Origin: Leptidea sinapis
Lineage: Eukaryota; Arthropoda; Insecta; Lepidoptera; Pieridae
Length of the DNA stretch: 64,000 bases
NCBI RefSeq assembly: GCF_905404315.1
Contig: NC_066286.1
Coordinates: 11,229,501-11,293,500 of the forward strand
Direction of reading: 5' to 3'
This document shows positions 1 to 14,500 of the stretch, in pieces (position 1 is the stretch's first letter; every line of letters starts with the position of its first letter). The position numbers and the translations under genes are program-made. Under the pieces are notes generated by a model that did no database searches, was not told where the DNA came from, and saw nothing but the letters and a program-made list of their open reading frames with translations.

Positions 1-673
1 AAGCAGGTAGATACGACAAGAGCGCCACTGAATTTTTTCCAATTCATTATATAACGGTTTTCAAGTTGCAACTAGGAAGAACGAATAAAATTACTGGAAT
101 CCACAATAAGAGATGTCAGCTAAAGCGGAGCTAATGGCTTGAGACAATCAAGATTTCTAGAGAGCTACGCCATTATCAAGATTGTAGGATTGTAATACCT
201 ACTAGGAGATCCGGCTATAAATTAGTTCCGCTTAAAATTCATTTGTAATTAAGTTGGAGCATTATTGTTTACAAATTATTCATCTAATGTAAGAGCCAAA
301 TTGGTATTAATGTGAGTAAGCGTTTTTGCGAAGAAATATTTTGTATAATGCATATTTTGAACCGAGGATATATTTACTGCATAGAAAATAAGTCATCATC
401 TGTATGTAAAATTATAAAAAAAAATATAAAAAAGAGTGTTATGCATTTTGATCAATGCACACGCGCCTTACATACGACGTTCACTGCACACTTGGATGGG
501 TTAAATTCGATAGTAATTAACCTCGCAGAGAAATTGATAATATTTCGTATAATTACGTCAATAGTTGTGTACCTAATAGTAATGTGAATAAAACGCCTGC
601 TTGAATTGTGTAAAAGCGATATAATAAAAAGTACGTTACGGGAGAGTGTGATGAATATTAATAAAAAATAAAA

Positions 674-845
674 GCTAAAGAAACAATACAGCAGTAGAAC
701 AGTACTTTAACTTCATACTAAGCGCCTGAATCGCCGCACGCACACTTACACATAATTTACACAGCCGCTAAGCAATCTTGGCGAGACAAAACTATTCCAC
801 GCAGTGTCCCGCCGAGGTTAGACGCTGTTCGAGCTAAATTAGCTG
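674..845 (-). repeat. Dispersed repeat K, minus-strand copy
   Basis: The reverse complement matches 46140-46345: both contain GCCAAGATTGCTTAGCGG-like text (with CC in place of GCC in the second copy), a GTGTAAAT stretch and AAGTACTGTTCTA. Divergent, of unknown class. Two copies in opposite orientation about 46 kb apart. Confidence 0.55.
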
Positions 846-1183
846 CACCGCACCGTCCGCGTCGTCAATCTTTTTGTATGTATACGCTCTGTCCAGATGT
901 ACTCGTAGGTATAAAACTGAATTAGGCCGCTGAGTTACGCTACTGTTCTATTACTTGTATTGTGGCTTAGGTCTAAGTCGCAAACTGTTTCCGTAAAACT
1001 TTGATGATACTGTAATAGGTATTAGAAAAATATTTATAACGCCTTTGTACCTTATTAAGAAAAAGGCCTTACGCAATTGAATTTAACCGTTGTTACCGTG
1101 CTTCCGTTGAAGCAGCAGAAAGAAAGATATACTTAAAACTAATTATTATATATATTATTACGATTTTATTTCAACCTCAACAT

Positions 1184-1437
1184 CTGGATGTGTGGCGTTC
1201 CTCCACTATGCGGTTTTTAAGGAACTTTCTCCCACCTACAACTAAGCTGTGAGATAAGATTTCTAGTGCTGTGTTTCTAGGACTATACTACATGGGTATC
1301 TTCAAAATAAGTGCGTTCACCTTTCCAAAAGGTTGGCAACGATCCTGTGATTCCTGTGGTGTTGTAAGATAAAGTGGACGTTGGTCCTTACTTAACATCA
1401 GGTGACCAGTATGCTCGTTTGTCCTCCACAAAAAAAT
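1184..1437 (+). mobile_element. Non-LTR retrotransposon 3' end (family F), degraded
   Basis: Collinear with the better copy at 19080-19396: CATCTGGATGTGTGGCG, the CATGGGTA..TTCAA segment, a GATTCCT..TGGTGTTG segment, and the end CTCGTTTGTCCTCC plus an A-rich tail. Here the frame is broken by many substitutions and indels. This is the end of a CR1/Jockey-type reverse-transcriptase ORF and its short 3' UTR. Confidence 0.7.
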
Positions 1438-2414
1438 TAAACCCAATCAGAAAATATGGTCACCCAAACCTATGATTTACAAATTTCTTTTAATCAAAGA
1501 CTAACCTAACCAAACCAAATAGGTTACATTCAATTGGCCTACGACAGTTAAATTAATATCTCCCTTCGCGTAGTAAATTCGACTAAGATTTTCAGAAGCA
1601 CTTCTGATTTTATATAATGTGGGCATATTAATAAATGGGCAAATGTCTTAAGGGTGTTGAGTACAGAATAATCAGTAACACAGTCATAATTTCCCTCGAT
1701 GTTTGTATAAAACAACAGAATTGGGGCTTGGTTGTGAGTTAATTAATAAAACGTGTTACGTAAACAGAATACTGTTACGTAATGGGCAATTATCGGAACA
1801 AACAAAATATTAATTGGTCAAATTTGTTAAAAAATTCAAAAGTAAAAATTTTACTTTAAAGTTATATTTATAGACAGTGTCGTTAAATTTTGTTTTGGAA
1901 CAAATTATTCTCTGAAAAATTAATGTTAAAGGTTGTGTGGTAATGTTAAAGGTGCCTTTATTACGAAATGAATTAATTAGTATATTATGTGAGATTAGTT
2001 ATAATAATACTAGTAGTTGCCCGTTGCATTCGCAAGATGAGAATAATCATTTATGGTTCTTATACTTTTATTTTTTATATTTTTTATTCTATCTACTAAG
2101 CATCCCGAACTAATACAAAAAATACTTTATTTCTTTAGAATAGTATATATTTATCATTATTATTGGTTTTCAAGCCAAACATTAAAATCAGCCCTGATAA
2201 AACAACTAACAACTTACTCATACAAGGGCCAACCTTCATACAAAACAACTAATTATTAGAATTTGAAAATTTTACAATACCATTGCGAAAGAATCACATA
2301 CATAATGTCACGATTTCATTGGTTTTTATGAATAAGTGAGCAATTAAAATTTTGAGACATCCGGTACATTGGAAATAGTAGAACAATTATTATTGCCTTT
2401 TTTATTTTGAACAG

Positions 2415-2583
2415 CGTCCCCTACGAAGAACTTCGTCAGCGCTACCTCCAGTTCTCCGTGTATGACTTCGACCGGTTCAGCCGTCATGACTTGATTGGCC
2501 ACGTGGTCCTCAAGGGTCTACTCGAGTCCGCTGACCTTACCCAGGAGATTGAGTACACCATGAATATACTTGCACCACCTCAG
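2415..2583 (+). CDS. Syt: Synaptotagmin exon a: end of C2A domain and start of linker
   Basis: The acceptor is a T-rich tract ending in AACAG at 2414 and the donor is CAG|GTAAAT at 2583/2584. The exon starts with the third base of a codon (phase 2) and then reads 56 codons from VPYEELRQRY to ILAPPQ. It holds the C2A calcium loop 3 (D-F-D then HD) and the strand after it (LIGHVVLKGLL). High codon-level conservation against an AT-rich, stop-rich background marks it as a real exon. The upstream exon it joins is not visible in 1-2414. Confidence 0.95.
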
Positions 2584-5500
2584 GTAAATATTGACTGTTA
2601 CTAGTTCTGGTATTATTTTATAGCAAACACAGCATATTTATGTTCTACGTATGTATCGGAATCCTTGAAAGTGATTTTTTCGTACTTCAGGACGTCTGGT
2701 TTACTTGATAATTTGCACATATTGTGTATGTGCATACCCGCCTCTGGTGTGTCTCGACACAAAACAGCACACACATGAAGGATTCACTGAAACCGATATA
2801 TTTGCGACGTTTGCTGTCTTCGGAAATCGAAGCAGTAGCCCCAGCGACAACTGAAGTTGCATTGTACAAGTAGTGTGTAAATGTAATGTAAGAAGTATGC
2901 TCAATATGAGGAAGAGACAGTATCGAGTCCCACATCTGCGCCCTTTCCTGTTCCCGAAAACAGGGACATTTCATCAACACGCTTCCCATCTCGCTAGTTA
3001 ATATTTACCTTAAATAGCTGGTATATTAAGAGTAAATCGCCTATGGATGACTTCAATAATGTTGAGTCAAGTAGTGTTCTATCTGCGCGACGCAGAAGGC
3101 AACGCTTGTAACCAAAAGCTTCACGCATTTAGTATCATTAATCATCAGTAAATATCAAAATTAATAAAGAAGAAAAAATTAAAGGCTTTAAATAAAAGTA
3201 TATTTAAAATATGGGTAGTTTGTTCTGTGGATTGATAAAGTCCAGTTAATTTATTGAATCAGGCGTTACTTTGCGGAAATCCATAATTATACAAACGACT
3301 TAGGCTTTCTTTAGTGCTAATTCCGCCAATATTTGTTTTTAAAACAATTCGACACGTGTTTCGCCTCTACACGAGGCATCCTCAATCGAATGTCGAATTG
3401 TTTTAAAAACAAATATTGGCGGAATTAACACTAAAGAAAGCCTAAGTCGTTTGTATAAAGTCCAGTTATCCAGTTTATTTTAAAAAATCTCATAACTAAT
3501 TCCTTAAAAATTCTATTTGATGACAATTAAACAAAACAACACTACCACCGCTTCGGAAACATATGACGCTCTGAGACAGAAAGATAATTTTCATCCCATA
3601 GACATATACTAGCGTATAGACAAACGAAGCATGCAAGAGAGAAGAACACCTCTAACGGAGATACAACAAGATAAAAAAATATAACGAATCTCTTGTTAGT
3701 ATCACTTATTTCGAATGACAAGTCGTACACAGTAAGCCACGCGTGGCATAGGTCCTCAGTATATTTCAACGACAAGCCACTATCGCTATCAAAAATTAAA
3801 CCGAAGCAATAAATTTTGAGAAAATGCATGCCTTTTATGCCTTTTTACCAGCCAACGCCAATATTGACAAATCCACAAAGGATTGTGTGTTTTTATGAAA
3901 CCACGGTAAAAGTGAAACTTTTTTTCACATTATGGACATTTAACTAAAAATTTTTGGAATAATGTTCTATTAAGGGTATAAAAATCGATTTATCAATCTT
4001 AATTGTATACTTGTAAAATTTGAATGATAATGGGAAATAATAAAAGTAGACTAAGTCATTTACATTACAAACAACACTTACATTAAACACTGACAAAAAA
4101 AAAACAAAATAGCGTGGAGCACTGGCATAAATAAGTAATAGTCTATACACTACACGGTCAGCTGCTGCGAACTATAGTCGTCGCCCGACCGTCACGCGAC
4201 ATGGAACACACAGACGAAAAGTTTGAGATGGTTGAAGTTTGATGAAATAAAAGTTTTACTTGAAAAGTAATAACAACAATAAAATTCTTTATTGTTTATA
4301 ACAAATACTCCATAACAAAAAGTGGCAAGAACCTCGTTTTAACCATATAAAGAATGCTTGTGCTAGGCTAACAAAGAGCGGAGCCAGGAGGCTCAAAAAA
4401 TAACATACTTAGAGAACATAATAATGTGATAAAACTTGTGTGTGTGTGTGTTTTAGCGTATGTGTCGTTAGAGCAACTTAGTATTATCATAATTTAGTGA
4501 TAGTATCCAGGCGATCAATGCAAATGATGTCAAATTGATGAAAAGTGGCCACGCATTATCGAGGTGTAAGGTCGTATATTCTCTTTTGAAACCCTGTTCA
4601 TTATTTACAATAAAACTGTAAATACATCAGTGAAAAGCTTTTACTCGAGTCCTTTTGAAACCCAACAGACCTTAAATCATTACTTTTAGATTTTTTATTT
4701 GTATTTCTATGCGTATGTTTCCGTTAACTTCAGAAATGGAAAGATCGAATCTGACGCGTTTCCACAGATGTATTGTAATAAGATTGATTAATATATAGAT
4801 GTGTTCTACTATATTATGATTATTTTATAGAAATAGCAATGATAGTACAATATTGTATATCTTATATCTTTAAACGAGCAATTCTTGTATAAATGAATAT
4901 TCAATCTGAATCTCGGAAACGGCTCCAACGATTTTAATGAAATTTAGCATACAGGTAGTTTCGGGGGTGAGAAATTGATCTAGCTATCTAGGTTTCAATT
5001 AAAAAAAATGTAGTCTCATCCGTGTTTTGATGAGAAACTGCTACAGTAACATTAGAATACAAAGGTAAATTTTGCCACTATATACAAGACTATTATAGCT
5101 GAGATAGGGCATTGGGTGATCTGGAAAGCAGAAGACCCCGGTTCGAATCCATATGTTCTTTTAGTTTTTTTTCTTCAAGTTTTGTACCTTCTTAAAAATC
5201 CGAGTAAGGCTCAGTCGTCAACGTAGTTTTATTAAAAAGAGCGCAAATAAAGAATGCTGGAAGAGTTTCTTGCGCCGCTTCTTCCCTCTGCCTTTTGTTT
5301 CTGAAGCGTAGTAGTAAGCGAAGTAGTATCTTGCATTTTAAAAAATTACATCAAAAATAATTCTAAAGGAATAAATTTTAAGAAAATAAATGGCTTTTAT
5401 GCCTTTATTTCATTCGTATCACATTTAAAAAAGATTTTGTATCATTAAATAATTTTGTAAAAAGACAAAGCTGCATGTCAGAACTCGTATTAAAATGAAA

Positions 5501-8500
5501 ATATTTGAATAATATTCAAGAGCGTATCAATATTTGACTGTATAAAATGATAAAACAAAATTTCGATAAAACACTCACCCTCCTGTGCTTGGCATCGGGC
5601 TTTGATAAAAACAAAAAGTTACGTTGTTAAGTCCCTTTATTGAGTTACCAAAGTTTTATTACAAGTCGTCGCCTACTTTGTTTTATTATAAGTACTAGAA
5701 TTACGTATTGAGAGAAAAGCGGACAATGTCTTGTAACAAAGACCAGAGAACAGCACTTTACTTAAGTTTTGTTTGATGTTAAATAATATCTAGATTATAC
5801 AAAGATTACTCTTGAACACTCTTTATATTTTAATAGGGATATTGTATATTGTATAAATAAGAATCACTTGTTTTTGAAGTTATTCTTGTAACATAATTAT
5901 GTTTTACCAAGCAGGCTAAGTAATTTTCTTATTAAATCATTTAAAAGATGGGAGTTTCTAATCAGTTCTTCTCATCATGTAAAGGCCTCTTTACGAACTG
6001 ATGTAGCTTCATGAAGTTTAACAATTAGTGTTGCTTGAATATGTTATTCTATATGTTAATTTCACTCCCTATGGTACATAAATAAATGTATTTCAATTTT
6101 ATTCTAATCCGGACAATGTTCTGCTTATAGAGTTAGTTTAATGCTAGTGTGAACTGAGCAGGTAATTTGGTAAATATTACGTCTAAATATTACAGAGTCA
6201 AATTTGTTTTAACTTCGTATACCCACTGCAAACATTGTCACGATAAGGCGAAGATCGTTCTTTGTCGCAAAACGTCTATACTCGTATAAGCAATTTGTCA
6301 TATCATTTATATAAAATGGGCTTGGAGTTATTTTTGTTATGCTACGCCAAGGTGTTAATAATTTTAATAATATAATCAGATTTAGGTGATTTAATTATAG
6401 GCTACCGGTTACCCTTACTATTGATACAAATTATAATTTCAGCTTTTTGCAAGTTTGTTTCATTCTATGTTACAATTTCACTTCATAACTACTCAACTTA
6501 TCATCATGAGTTTAGCACACGGTATGTGAGGGGTACAGATAATGACATGGGGTACTTTTATCCTTTAATTTTTCAAAAATTTCGAAGAAGTGAAACGAAT
6601 GTTAGGTCGTAATGAGATGTAATAATGTGAGTAAAATTATGGAAAGAAACACAATCATTTCCATGGTTCTCGTAATGATTTAGAACGAATTTGAGATTAT
6701 TTATGAAATTCAAGATGTCTCCCGCGCAAAATTATCTTCGCAACGATATGGATATCGTTTCCGAGGCTCTCGCGGGTGGCTGAGATCGACATCAAATTCA
6801 TTATATTGACAATTTTGAAATTCATATGCATCATCATGCAGATAAACCCATGTACTCAAGAATTCTGTACGTATAAGAAAAAAATGTCCAGAACCATTAT
6901 AGGATCAGTAAGTATCTGTCATGTCTGTTATAATGTACATCTAATTCGAGGCCATCACAGAAACATTGATATTTTTTTAATTTTTTTTCTTCATTAATTT
7001 AACTGTTTTTTTTTTATAATAATAACATATGAATATTAATTGAGACATTTCACAACTTTCACACGCAACATGGCTTATATTTTTAAGACTTTCCAAAGGA
7101 GCGCGATATGCATTTAAGGCGGACGATGTCAGCAACTGCATGTGTTTGTTGTAATTTGACAAGGGCTTCTTCTTTTCTTCCATTGCATTGTTTATGTTTC
7201 CATCGCCCTGTTGGTAAGCACTGTGTCAACTTCTGCAAGGTCTGCTGGTTTCTCTGTATTATTTGCGCTTTGCCCTGTGCTTCCCTGGGGCTTAAAAATA
7301 ATAGGGCCCGAGGCTGTCGTAAGAGCCGATTAAGGTTATTATAGGTGGGAGTCTCCTTTGCACAGGATACTAGCTTGAGTATGGGTAACACAACGGCGCC
7401 TTTTTATTGGTAAGCATTATTGTGTTTCGGTCTGAAGGGCGCCGTAGCTAGTGGTGGCGACGTGGGGCGGGTCGTTCCCTTCCCTAAAATATGGTCGAGG
7501 GAGGCGATGGCTGGTCCATGCGTCATGCTCGTGAACGGGTGCTACTCGTGGGGGCTGGATGATCTTGTTACCGGGAGGTCTGCTTGATGTGTTTTTTTTT
7601 ATTATTATTATTTCCTTTAAAGTTAAAGTTATTATATATTTTATTTTATGAGATGCTCACATAATGCTTCTATTTATTCACGGTATGTGTGGATTGATGC
7701 ATCTACTATACTCAACAACTCTTGTGTTTATAAGTATTAATTTACTTTTTTTTTCTTTTTTTGACTTACTCATGTAAGCCTTTCAGTTTTTGACTTTTGA
7801 GTATTTTTGTTGCGTCACTTTGCATATATTGTAATTGAAATGATTTGTAAAACAACTAAAATGTAAATCTTGACTTAAAAGAGTGGCAATGAGTTTCTTG
7901 CTACTTCTTCTCATTAGCTCAACCCTTTACGAAGTAGCGGTAAATTCAATAAGAAACAATATTTATATATATTTTTTGACATTCATAAGTGTCATTTTTG
8001 TGACCTACATGAATAAAGTGTTTTTGAATTTGAATTTGAAATAAGACTTAACATCTTATGTCACAAGGTTACGAACGCAATTGTAGTGCCACTCAGAATT
8101 TTTGGATTTTTCAAGAATCCTGAGCGGCACAGCATTGTAATTTCATAAAAAAATGCGATAAAAGCCTGTAGCCGTGGGCAGCAAATGGCTGGTTGCATAA
8201 TTATTATTTAAATTTGGTTTGTTTCCTATATTATTTTAAAGATTTTCTGTCACTTGGTCATCAATACCTTTTCATATCTTCTCAGTACCGTGATGCTTCT
8301 TTTATGCTTGCGGTTGTTTCTATGTGTTTCTCCTTTTATCTTCCATTAATTATTGAACCATAAGTGTCATTTCTTTTTTGATATTGTCATTTTCATCTTG
8401 AATATTAATAGTTTGGTTTTGATTTAAAATACTGTAGCCTCATAGGTTCTGATATATCTTCAGTGATCTTATTTTGTTTCTGTATCCAGAGCAACATGTT

Positions 8501-11500
8501 CTCATTTTCAGATACTTTCTTTTTTTGTGAGTCTCTTGCGCCCCTTCTTCACAGGGTCTGAGGCATACTACTACTACAGGCATAAAATATTTGAATTTGA
8601 ATTTAAATGTGTATTGATGTTTTCATGAATATTCTGTTCTCTCTTCTTCTATATCTAATGTCTTTTCCACCTATTTTAAAAATAAAGGAATGTGTTTTCT
8701 CTGAGTCAATTTTCTTATTTTCAGTAATATACTGATAATAAATTATATTTAAAAATGCAAAAATGTAAAAAGCAAAGAATAATTTAAATATATAAAAGGT
8801 TCGGCCTTTAGTGATATAAATTCCACAGGATTTTTTTTAAATTATATAAAACCAGGATAAAAGACCAAAATTAGCAAAAACTTTAAAAGATTCCGTTACT
8901 TACACAGATATGGAACAATAGATTCAGACGAAGCGATTAAAAAGCGTAAAGTAAAAACCTTATAAAATTCTTCTTATTAAAATATTTCTAACTCCATTTC
9001 AATTTAGGCACATTAACAGCCTATTGCTAGGCGACAACAAAACATTTCATCATAAATCATTGCCAGCTGGTTACTCGATACCAACATGTCAATCACAGGT
9101 TCGGTTAAGTGAATTCTGTTTGTCCTGACGCGGGTTTCCAGCCATTAATCAAATTTATTCACCAATATCAACAATAGGGCTTCAAGGTTTTGCTTTCAAT
9201 TCGGAGAGAAGCTCTGCTAATTTAGGTTGACCAATTTATACTGTGATCGAATTGAGGTTACATCACGTACTGAGGCAAATTTAGTCCAATTCTCAAATAT
9301 GTATTATGAAGGCAGTTGACCATTTAATGCATAATTTTACAAATAATTTATAAACACAATTTATGGAATCAAATTCCGACTGCTTAGATTAAGGATTGGT
9401 CTCCGCTGCGCTCCGACTAGATACCGCAGGCGTACTAGCAAAGTGTGACAACTAATACTACAAATCATAATAAACAATATCTGTTTAATCTATAATTTAA
9501 AATAAATTAAATATAAAACTAGGTAAGAGTTCACTTTTAAAATAGAAATGGGTGTTCTCACTCCAATACCAGCTTAAAGATGTTGAAAGTAACAAAACTG
9601 TCCAATTGTTTTTAGGCCACTTCCAAAATAATTATTTAACTGTGTATACTATTTTCTTGTAAAAATAAAGTCAAAATCTACCGAATACAAGTGTAACTTC
9701 AAATATTTCTTTTTTTCAGTAATAAATTATACAATCGCGTATCGAGAACATCTATTTACTTGTTAGTTTTTTTATATTATTTTACATTTCAGTACTACGG
9801 GATTCGGGAAACACCAGTATCAGTTCGCAAATAAATAAATACTCATCGCAGTAGTCAGTAAAATTCTTCTTATTAAGTACGATAGCTAGCTATCAATAAC
9901 TCGTTACTTTCTTATGCAGGTCACCAAAAATCGCTTTGATAGCTCAGTTACTAATGAATCAGAAACTACGCCTCCCATTAAATATAAACATAGCTCTAAT
10001 AAAAATTCTCTAATAATATTTAGCAGTAGTAAATAGTAAATAATAAACAAGTCAGCATGTTGTTTACGTAACAGCTACTTGTTACACTTGAACTTATCAT
10101 ATAAGACATAAGGTCGAGATTTGCTTGCGCTGCCTGGTAGCTAGGTAACTAGGGTAACTATCGATTTTTATGACTTTCACGAAAATTTGACACAAACTAT
10201 ATTGTAGTCCAAAATCATATATCAAAAGCTTACAAGTTACTAGCTTTTACACGCAACTTCATCCGCATTGAATAGTTACTTTCGGCCATTTTTTATTTTT
10301 AGGATACTTTTCAAATAATGTACATACAAACTGCTCTTTCACTCTTCTATGATACAGCGGATATCATTTGTCATTGTGGACAGTCTCTTTAATAGTATTT
10401 CCCTATGAACTTTAATCTCCTATTTCAGCCCCATGTACGTCAAAGTTTCAAAAATGTTCGAACAAATATTTATAAATTATTTCTTATCAAGTGCCTAAAT
10501 ACCAAGTTTCTTTGTTTTATCTTCGATGATGACGAATTTCCATACAAACTACCATCCCCTATTTCAACCCCTCCATTTATTTTTTTGCAATCATTGGTAA
10601 CCTATGTCCTTTTCAGGCTCTAGTCCATAGTTTCTCAACCTTATTTTGCTGACCGCCCACTTTAAGAATATGTTTTTTTCTAGAGTATTTTCATGTATTT
10701 TTTTGCCTTTTTAGACTATATTTTTAAATCTACCCACGCCCCATCTGCGCCATCTCAATTTCCTCTGGGTCTTCTACTGCCCCCCCTCAAGAAAGTCTCA
10801 AACGCCCACATTTAGGCGTGAAAGCGTAACAAACAAACTTACATTCATATTTATAATATTAGTAGTGACTACGTTTTTTTGACGGTAGGAACATAATTAA
10901 TTTTAATTTGTTTTGCATCAGGAAAAGAAAGACCTCGGAGAACTGATGTTGTCACTGTGCTACTTGCCGACTGCGGGCCGTCTCACTGTAACAGTTATTA
11001 AGGGAAGGAATCTCAAGGCAATGGACATCAATGGATCATCAGGTACGCAAGTATTTTAAACACTTTTACATTAGGTACTTTTATGTTAATCTCCTTAGAT
11101 CATTAATACGTCTATATAGACCGTGACAGCAGTGAAAACGTCGAAAAAACTTGAGGTCTAATAACACTCTAACACAAAATTGACATACAAATCGCGAGTG
11201 AAAGACGTAGCTTGTCATGAACACTAAAGTAATAAACCTGGCTTGTTTTCATCGTTTGTCTAGCAGCATGAGGCTTTATCTAGACGTATAAATTATGTTA
11301 ATTTCTCTACGATTTCTCGAAAGAAGAATATATTTAAATTAATACGAGATGATCCCTTTTGAAGATACGAGATTATGTGAATTTCGGCGTAGTGGAAATT
11401 TACATTGGGAGGAAAAGCACCTTTATAACGAATATGATATAAAATGTAGTTATTACAAATTATTAAATCATGCAATCATTATAATTATTATTAACATTCG

Positions 11501-14500
11501 TTTCAACAATGATAAAAATAATTAGAATGTCAAATAACTGACATATTTTTTTTTAAGAAAATAAGGGACGAGACGAGCCAGACGTTCAGCTGATGGTAAT
11601 TGATACGCCCTGCCTATTACAATGCAGTACCGCTCAGGTTTCTTGAAAGACCCGAAAATTCTGAGTGGCACTACAACTGCGCTCGTCACCTTGAGACATA
11701 AGGAATTACCTGTTGGCTACAAAATTCTCCAATAGCTACGAGTTGATAACCGTCAAGACCATAATCGTACGTTGGCATTTGAAACAGGCATATATAACTC
11801 TCTCAGGATCAGGACCTCAGGTAACACAAATGGTCAGTGATATTCGTTTACTTAATAAGGGTCGAGACTAGCAGGACTTACGGCTGATGGTAACTGATAC
11901 GCCATTACAATGAAGTGCCGCTCAGGATTCTTGAAAAACCCAAAAATTCTGAGCAGTACTACAACTGTGCTCGTCACCTTGAGACATAAGATGTTAAATC
12001 TCATTTGCCCAGTAATTTCACTAGCTACGGCGCCCCTCAGACCGAAACACAGTAATGCTTACACATTACTGATTCACGGCAGAAATAAGCGCCGTTGTGG
12101 TACTCATAATCCAGCCGGCATCCTGTGCAAAGGAGACTCCCACTGGTATAATTGGTAACTGGCACATATGGTAAAATTCATTGTAATATGTTCATATAGG
12201 TAATTTTCGAGAGAGTCGGACTCGCCCATGAAGGGTTCTGTAGCAGCAAGTAACATGATAACATGAAGTTTGCATGGTACATCATATATTTTTTTTGGTT
12301 TTATCGTTCTCTTATTTTAGAAGGAAGTGGGGGACACACATTTTATAATTTTGGAAGTGTCTCTCGCGCAAACTATTCAGTTTAGAAAAAATGATACTAA
12401 AAATCTCAACATCATTTTTGAAGACCATAGACCTACACGTATGGGTTTGATAAAAAAAATTTTTGAGTTAATTCTATGTATGGGGAAACCCCGAAATTTA
12501 TTGTTTTTTTTTTTCTGATTTTGTGTTAATATCTTAATGTGGTTCACGGGATACATCTACTTACCAAGTTTCAACAGTATAGTTATTATATATTTTATAC
12601 TTATAGTTTCGGAAAAAAGTGGCTGTGAGATACGGACGGACAGACAGACAGACATGACGAATCCATAAGGGTCTGGGTTTTCCCAGTGGAATCGGAATCC
12701 TTAAAAATCATAATTCAAAACATTTTAAATAACAATACCTCATTTCTATAGTATATTTTAATATCTGACATCACCCAGTCAACACTAACAATGAATGAAG
12801 GGTTACGAAAATATGTCGGGGTGAGAGTACTGAAAATATTATTTTATTGTGAAATAGCACTCGGCTTTGAATTATATCCGCACAGGCTTTTGCAGCTATA
12901 AAATAAAAATAAAGGCCCGTTATCAAAATGTTGCCTTTTTACTATAAAAGTCCATAAAATTTTATTTAGGTTTTCACAAAGGCGACGGTGTAATATCAAA
13001 TTTCTTTAGATGACAGGGACCCTGACCCAGTTTGCTAACAAGGGTTTTGTGTGAACGAGATTCTCTTACAAATACCCTTTGATTTGATAGTTTCTAGTTG
13101 AAGGTGGAATTTAATATTGGTCTTTCTCAACGAGTTCTTGATAGGTTTGTGCAGTGTGTTGATTCAAAGTTTTCACATTTAAGTCGAGATTGGTCATGTA
13201 GAGATAATTGATGAAAGCATATTGACTGAACTAATGCATAAAACAATTGCATGTGGAGGGGAAGGAAGTCTTGAATATTTGCCTGAGGATGGGTGAGACA
13301 CTTTGAATACATTTACAATGTTACAAATAATAATAATAATTATTATTTTTCTGCTATTATTAATATGAAGAATTGTTTTATTTAACTAATCCATTATGTA
13401 ATATTTTAAGGCAACGGTTGAGATGACTTTATTATTTTTGACATTGTTTAAATTTTATAGTTAGTTGGATTTTATTTTATTTTTAATTTTATTTGTAAAA
13501 AATATTATATTTTGTGTTAATAGTGTAATTGATTATAGGCCATTCTTATTAACAATAAATTAATAAATAGAGCTTGAATTCAAATTTAAATATTTTAATT
13601 CAAAACAGCATTTAAAATAACTTCTTGTATCTCAAAGATTACCTATTCGAAATTTTACGCCTCAGACCTGAGAAGAACGGGCGCAAGAAACTCAGCGAGC
13701 TTCTTTTTTAATTACTTTCATTACAATAAAACAATAATTAAGAGGGTGCAGCTCCATTCACAATCTGTGCTATCATTAAGAAAGTCATTTAGGTTATAGT
13801 AATCTTTTCCACATAAACGTTTTTAACAATTCTTTTGAATTTCATAACACATTTTTTTTGTAATTTTCTGTGATGTTATAAAAGTATATACATCGCCCAG
13901 CAAAATACTTATTAACTCGGCTTAACCGATTAGTAGACATGAAAAGTACATATATTTCTTTTCCTGGTTATTTATGATGAATATGGTCAATAAGGCACAT
14001 TCACAAATTATATACATGATATTATCAAGAATACATTGAGAGGTAACAGTTAAAATGTTTATTACTCTAAATATTTTATCTCAATGATTATGAATAGTAT
14101 TGTTAGAAAATGCTGTCTCTAGTTCACGATTATTATGAATCCAGAATCAATGTCATCCGTCAAGCAAACCTGAATCTTATTTCGTTATATCGATCTTAAT
14201 TTCCAAATCCCTAGGTGGATAGTAAAAAAGATCAAAAAACGTTTCATATATCGGTTATTTAAATGCCATAAGTGAAATGGGTTACAATATCAAGTTCTGC
14301 TTGCCATTTCACAATTAGGATTCAATATAGGAATTAATAGGTAGAAGTAACTCTGATGTCACTGATATATACAATAATCGGGATGTATTGAAAAGAACTG
14401 GTTGTTTATAAAACCAAAAATAAGAGAGCTTGCGTAAAAAGGGTTGTTGTGAGTAGTATTTTTTTATATTTGAGGGGTGAAAGTGTAAGTGGGCAAGAGG

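Larger units (their letters stand above)
1..2414 (+). other. Partial intron upstream of the first visible synaptotagmin exon
   Basis: No C2A, transmembrane or other exon of the gene is recognisable here. Apart from the repeat pieces at 674-845 and 1184-1437 the sequence is AT-rich, and the short open frames (for example 312-587 and 2053-2259) show no domain or coding character. Confidence 0.7.
2584..10921 (+). other. Synaptotagmin intron (8.3 kb) filled with repeats
   Basis: GT at 2584 and AG at 10921. It holds the palindromic insertion at 3235-3468, a SINE-like piece at 4905-5215, LINE 3' ends at 5225-5410, 7735-8040 and 8527-8606, an interrupted family-A element at 7345-8146, and family G with a nested MITE at 10262-10866. 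Between these (for example 3500-4900, 5411-7070, 8610-10260) I see only AT-rich sequence without recognisable features. Confidence 0.8.

Noticed and set aside
312..587. 91-codon open frame upstream of the synaptotagmin exons
   Set aside because: AT-rich, no domain, no splice or start context; expected by chance in an intron of this composition.
2687..2989. 100-codon minus-strand open frame just after the first exon
   Set aside because: No recognisable domain or conserved motif, and it lies inside the intron of a plus-strand gene.
7083..7391. 102-codon minus-strand frame with protein-like composition
   Set aside because: Could be a TE remnant but I recognise no domain, and its 5' part overlaps the family-A fragment; mentioned only as part of the GC-rich oddity.
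11910..12158. Open frame similar to that at 18441-18683
   Set aside because: Both are translations of the family-A repeat on opposite strands, not a gene family.
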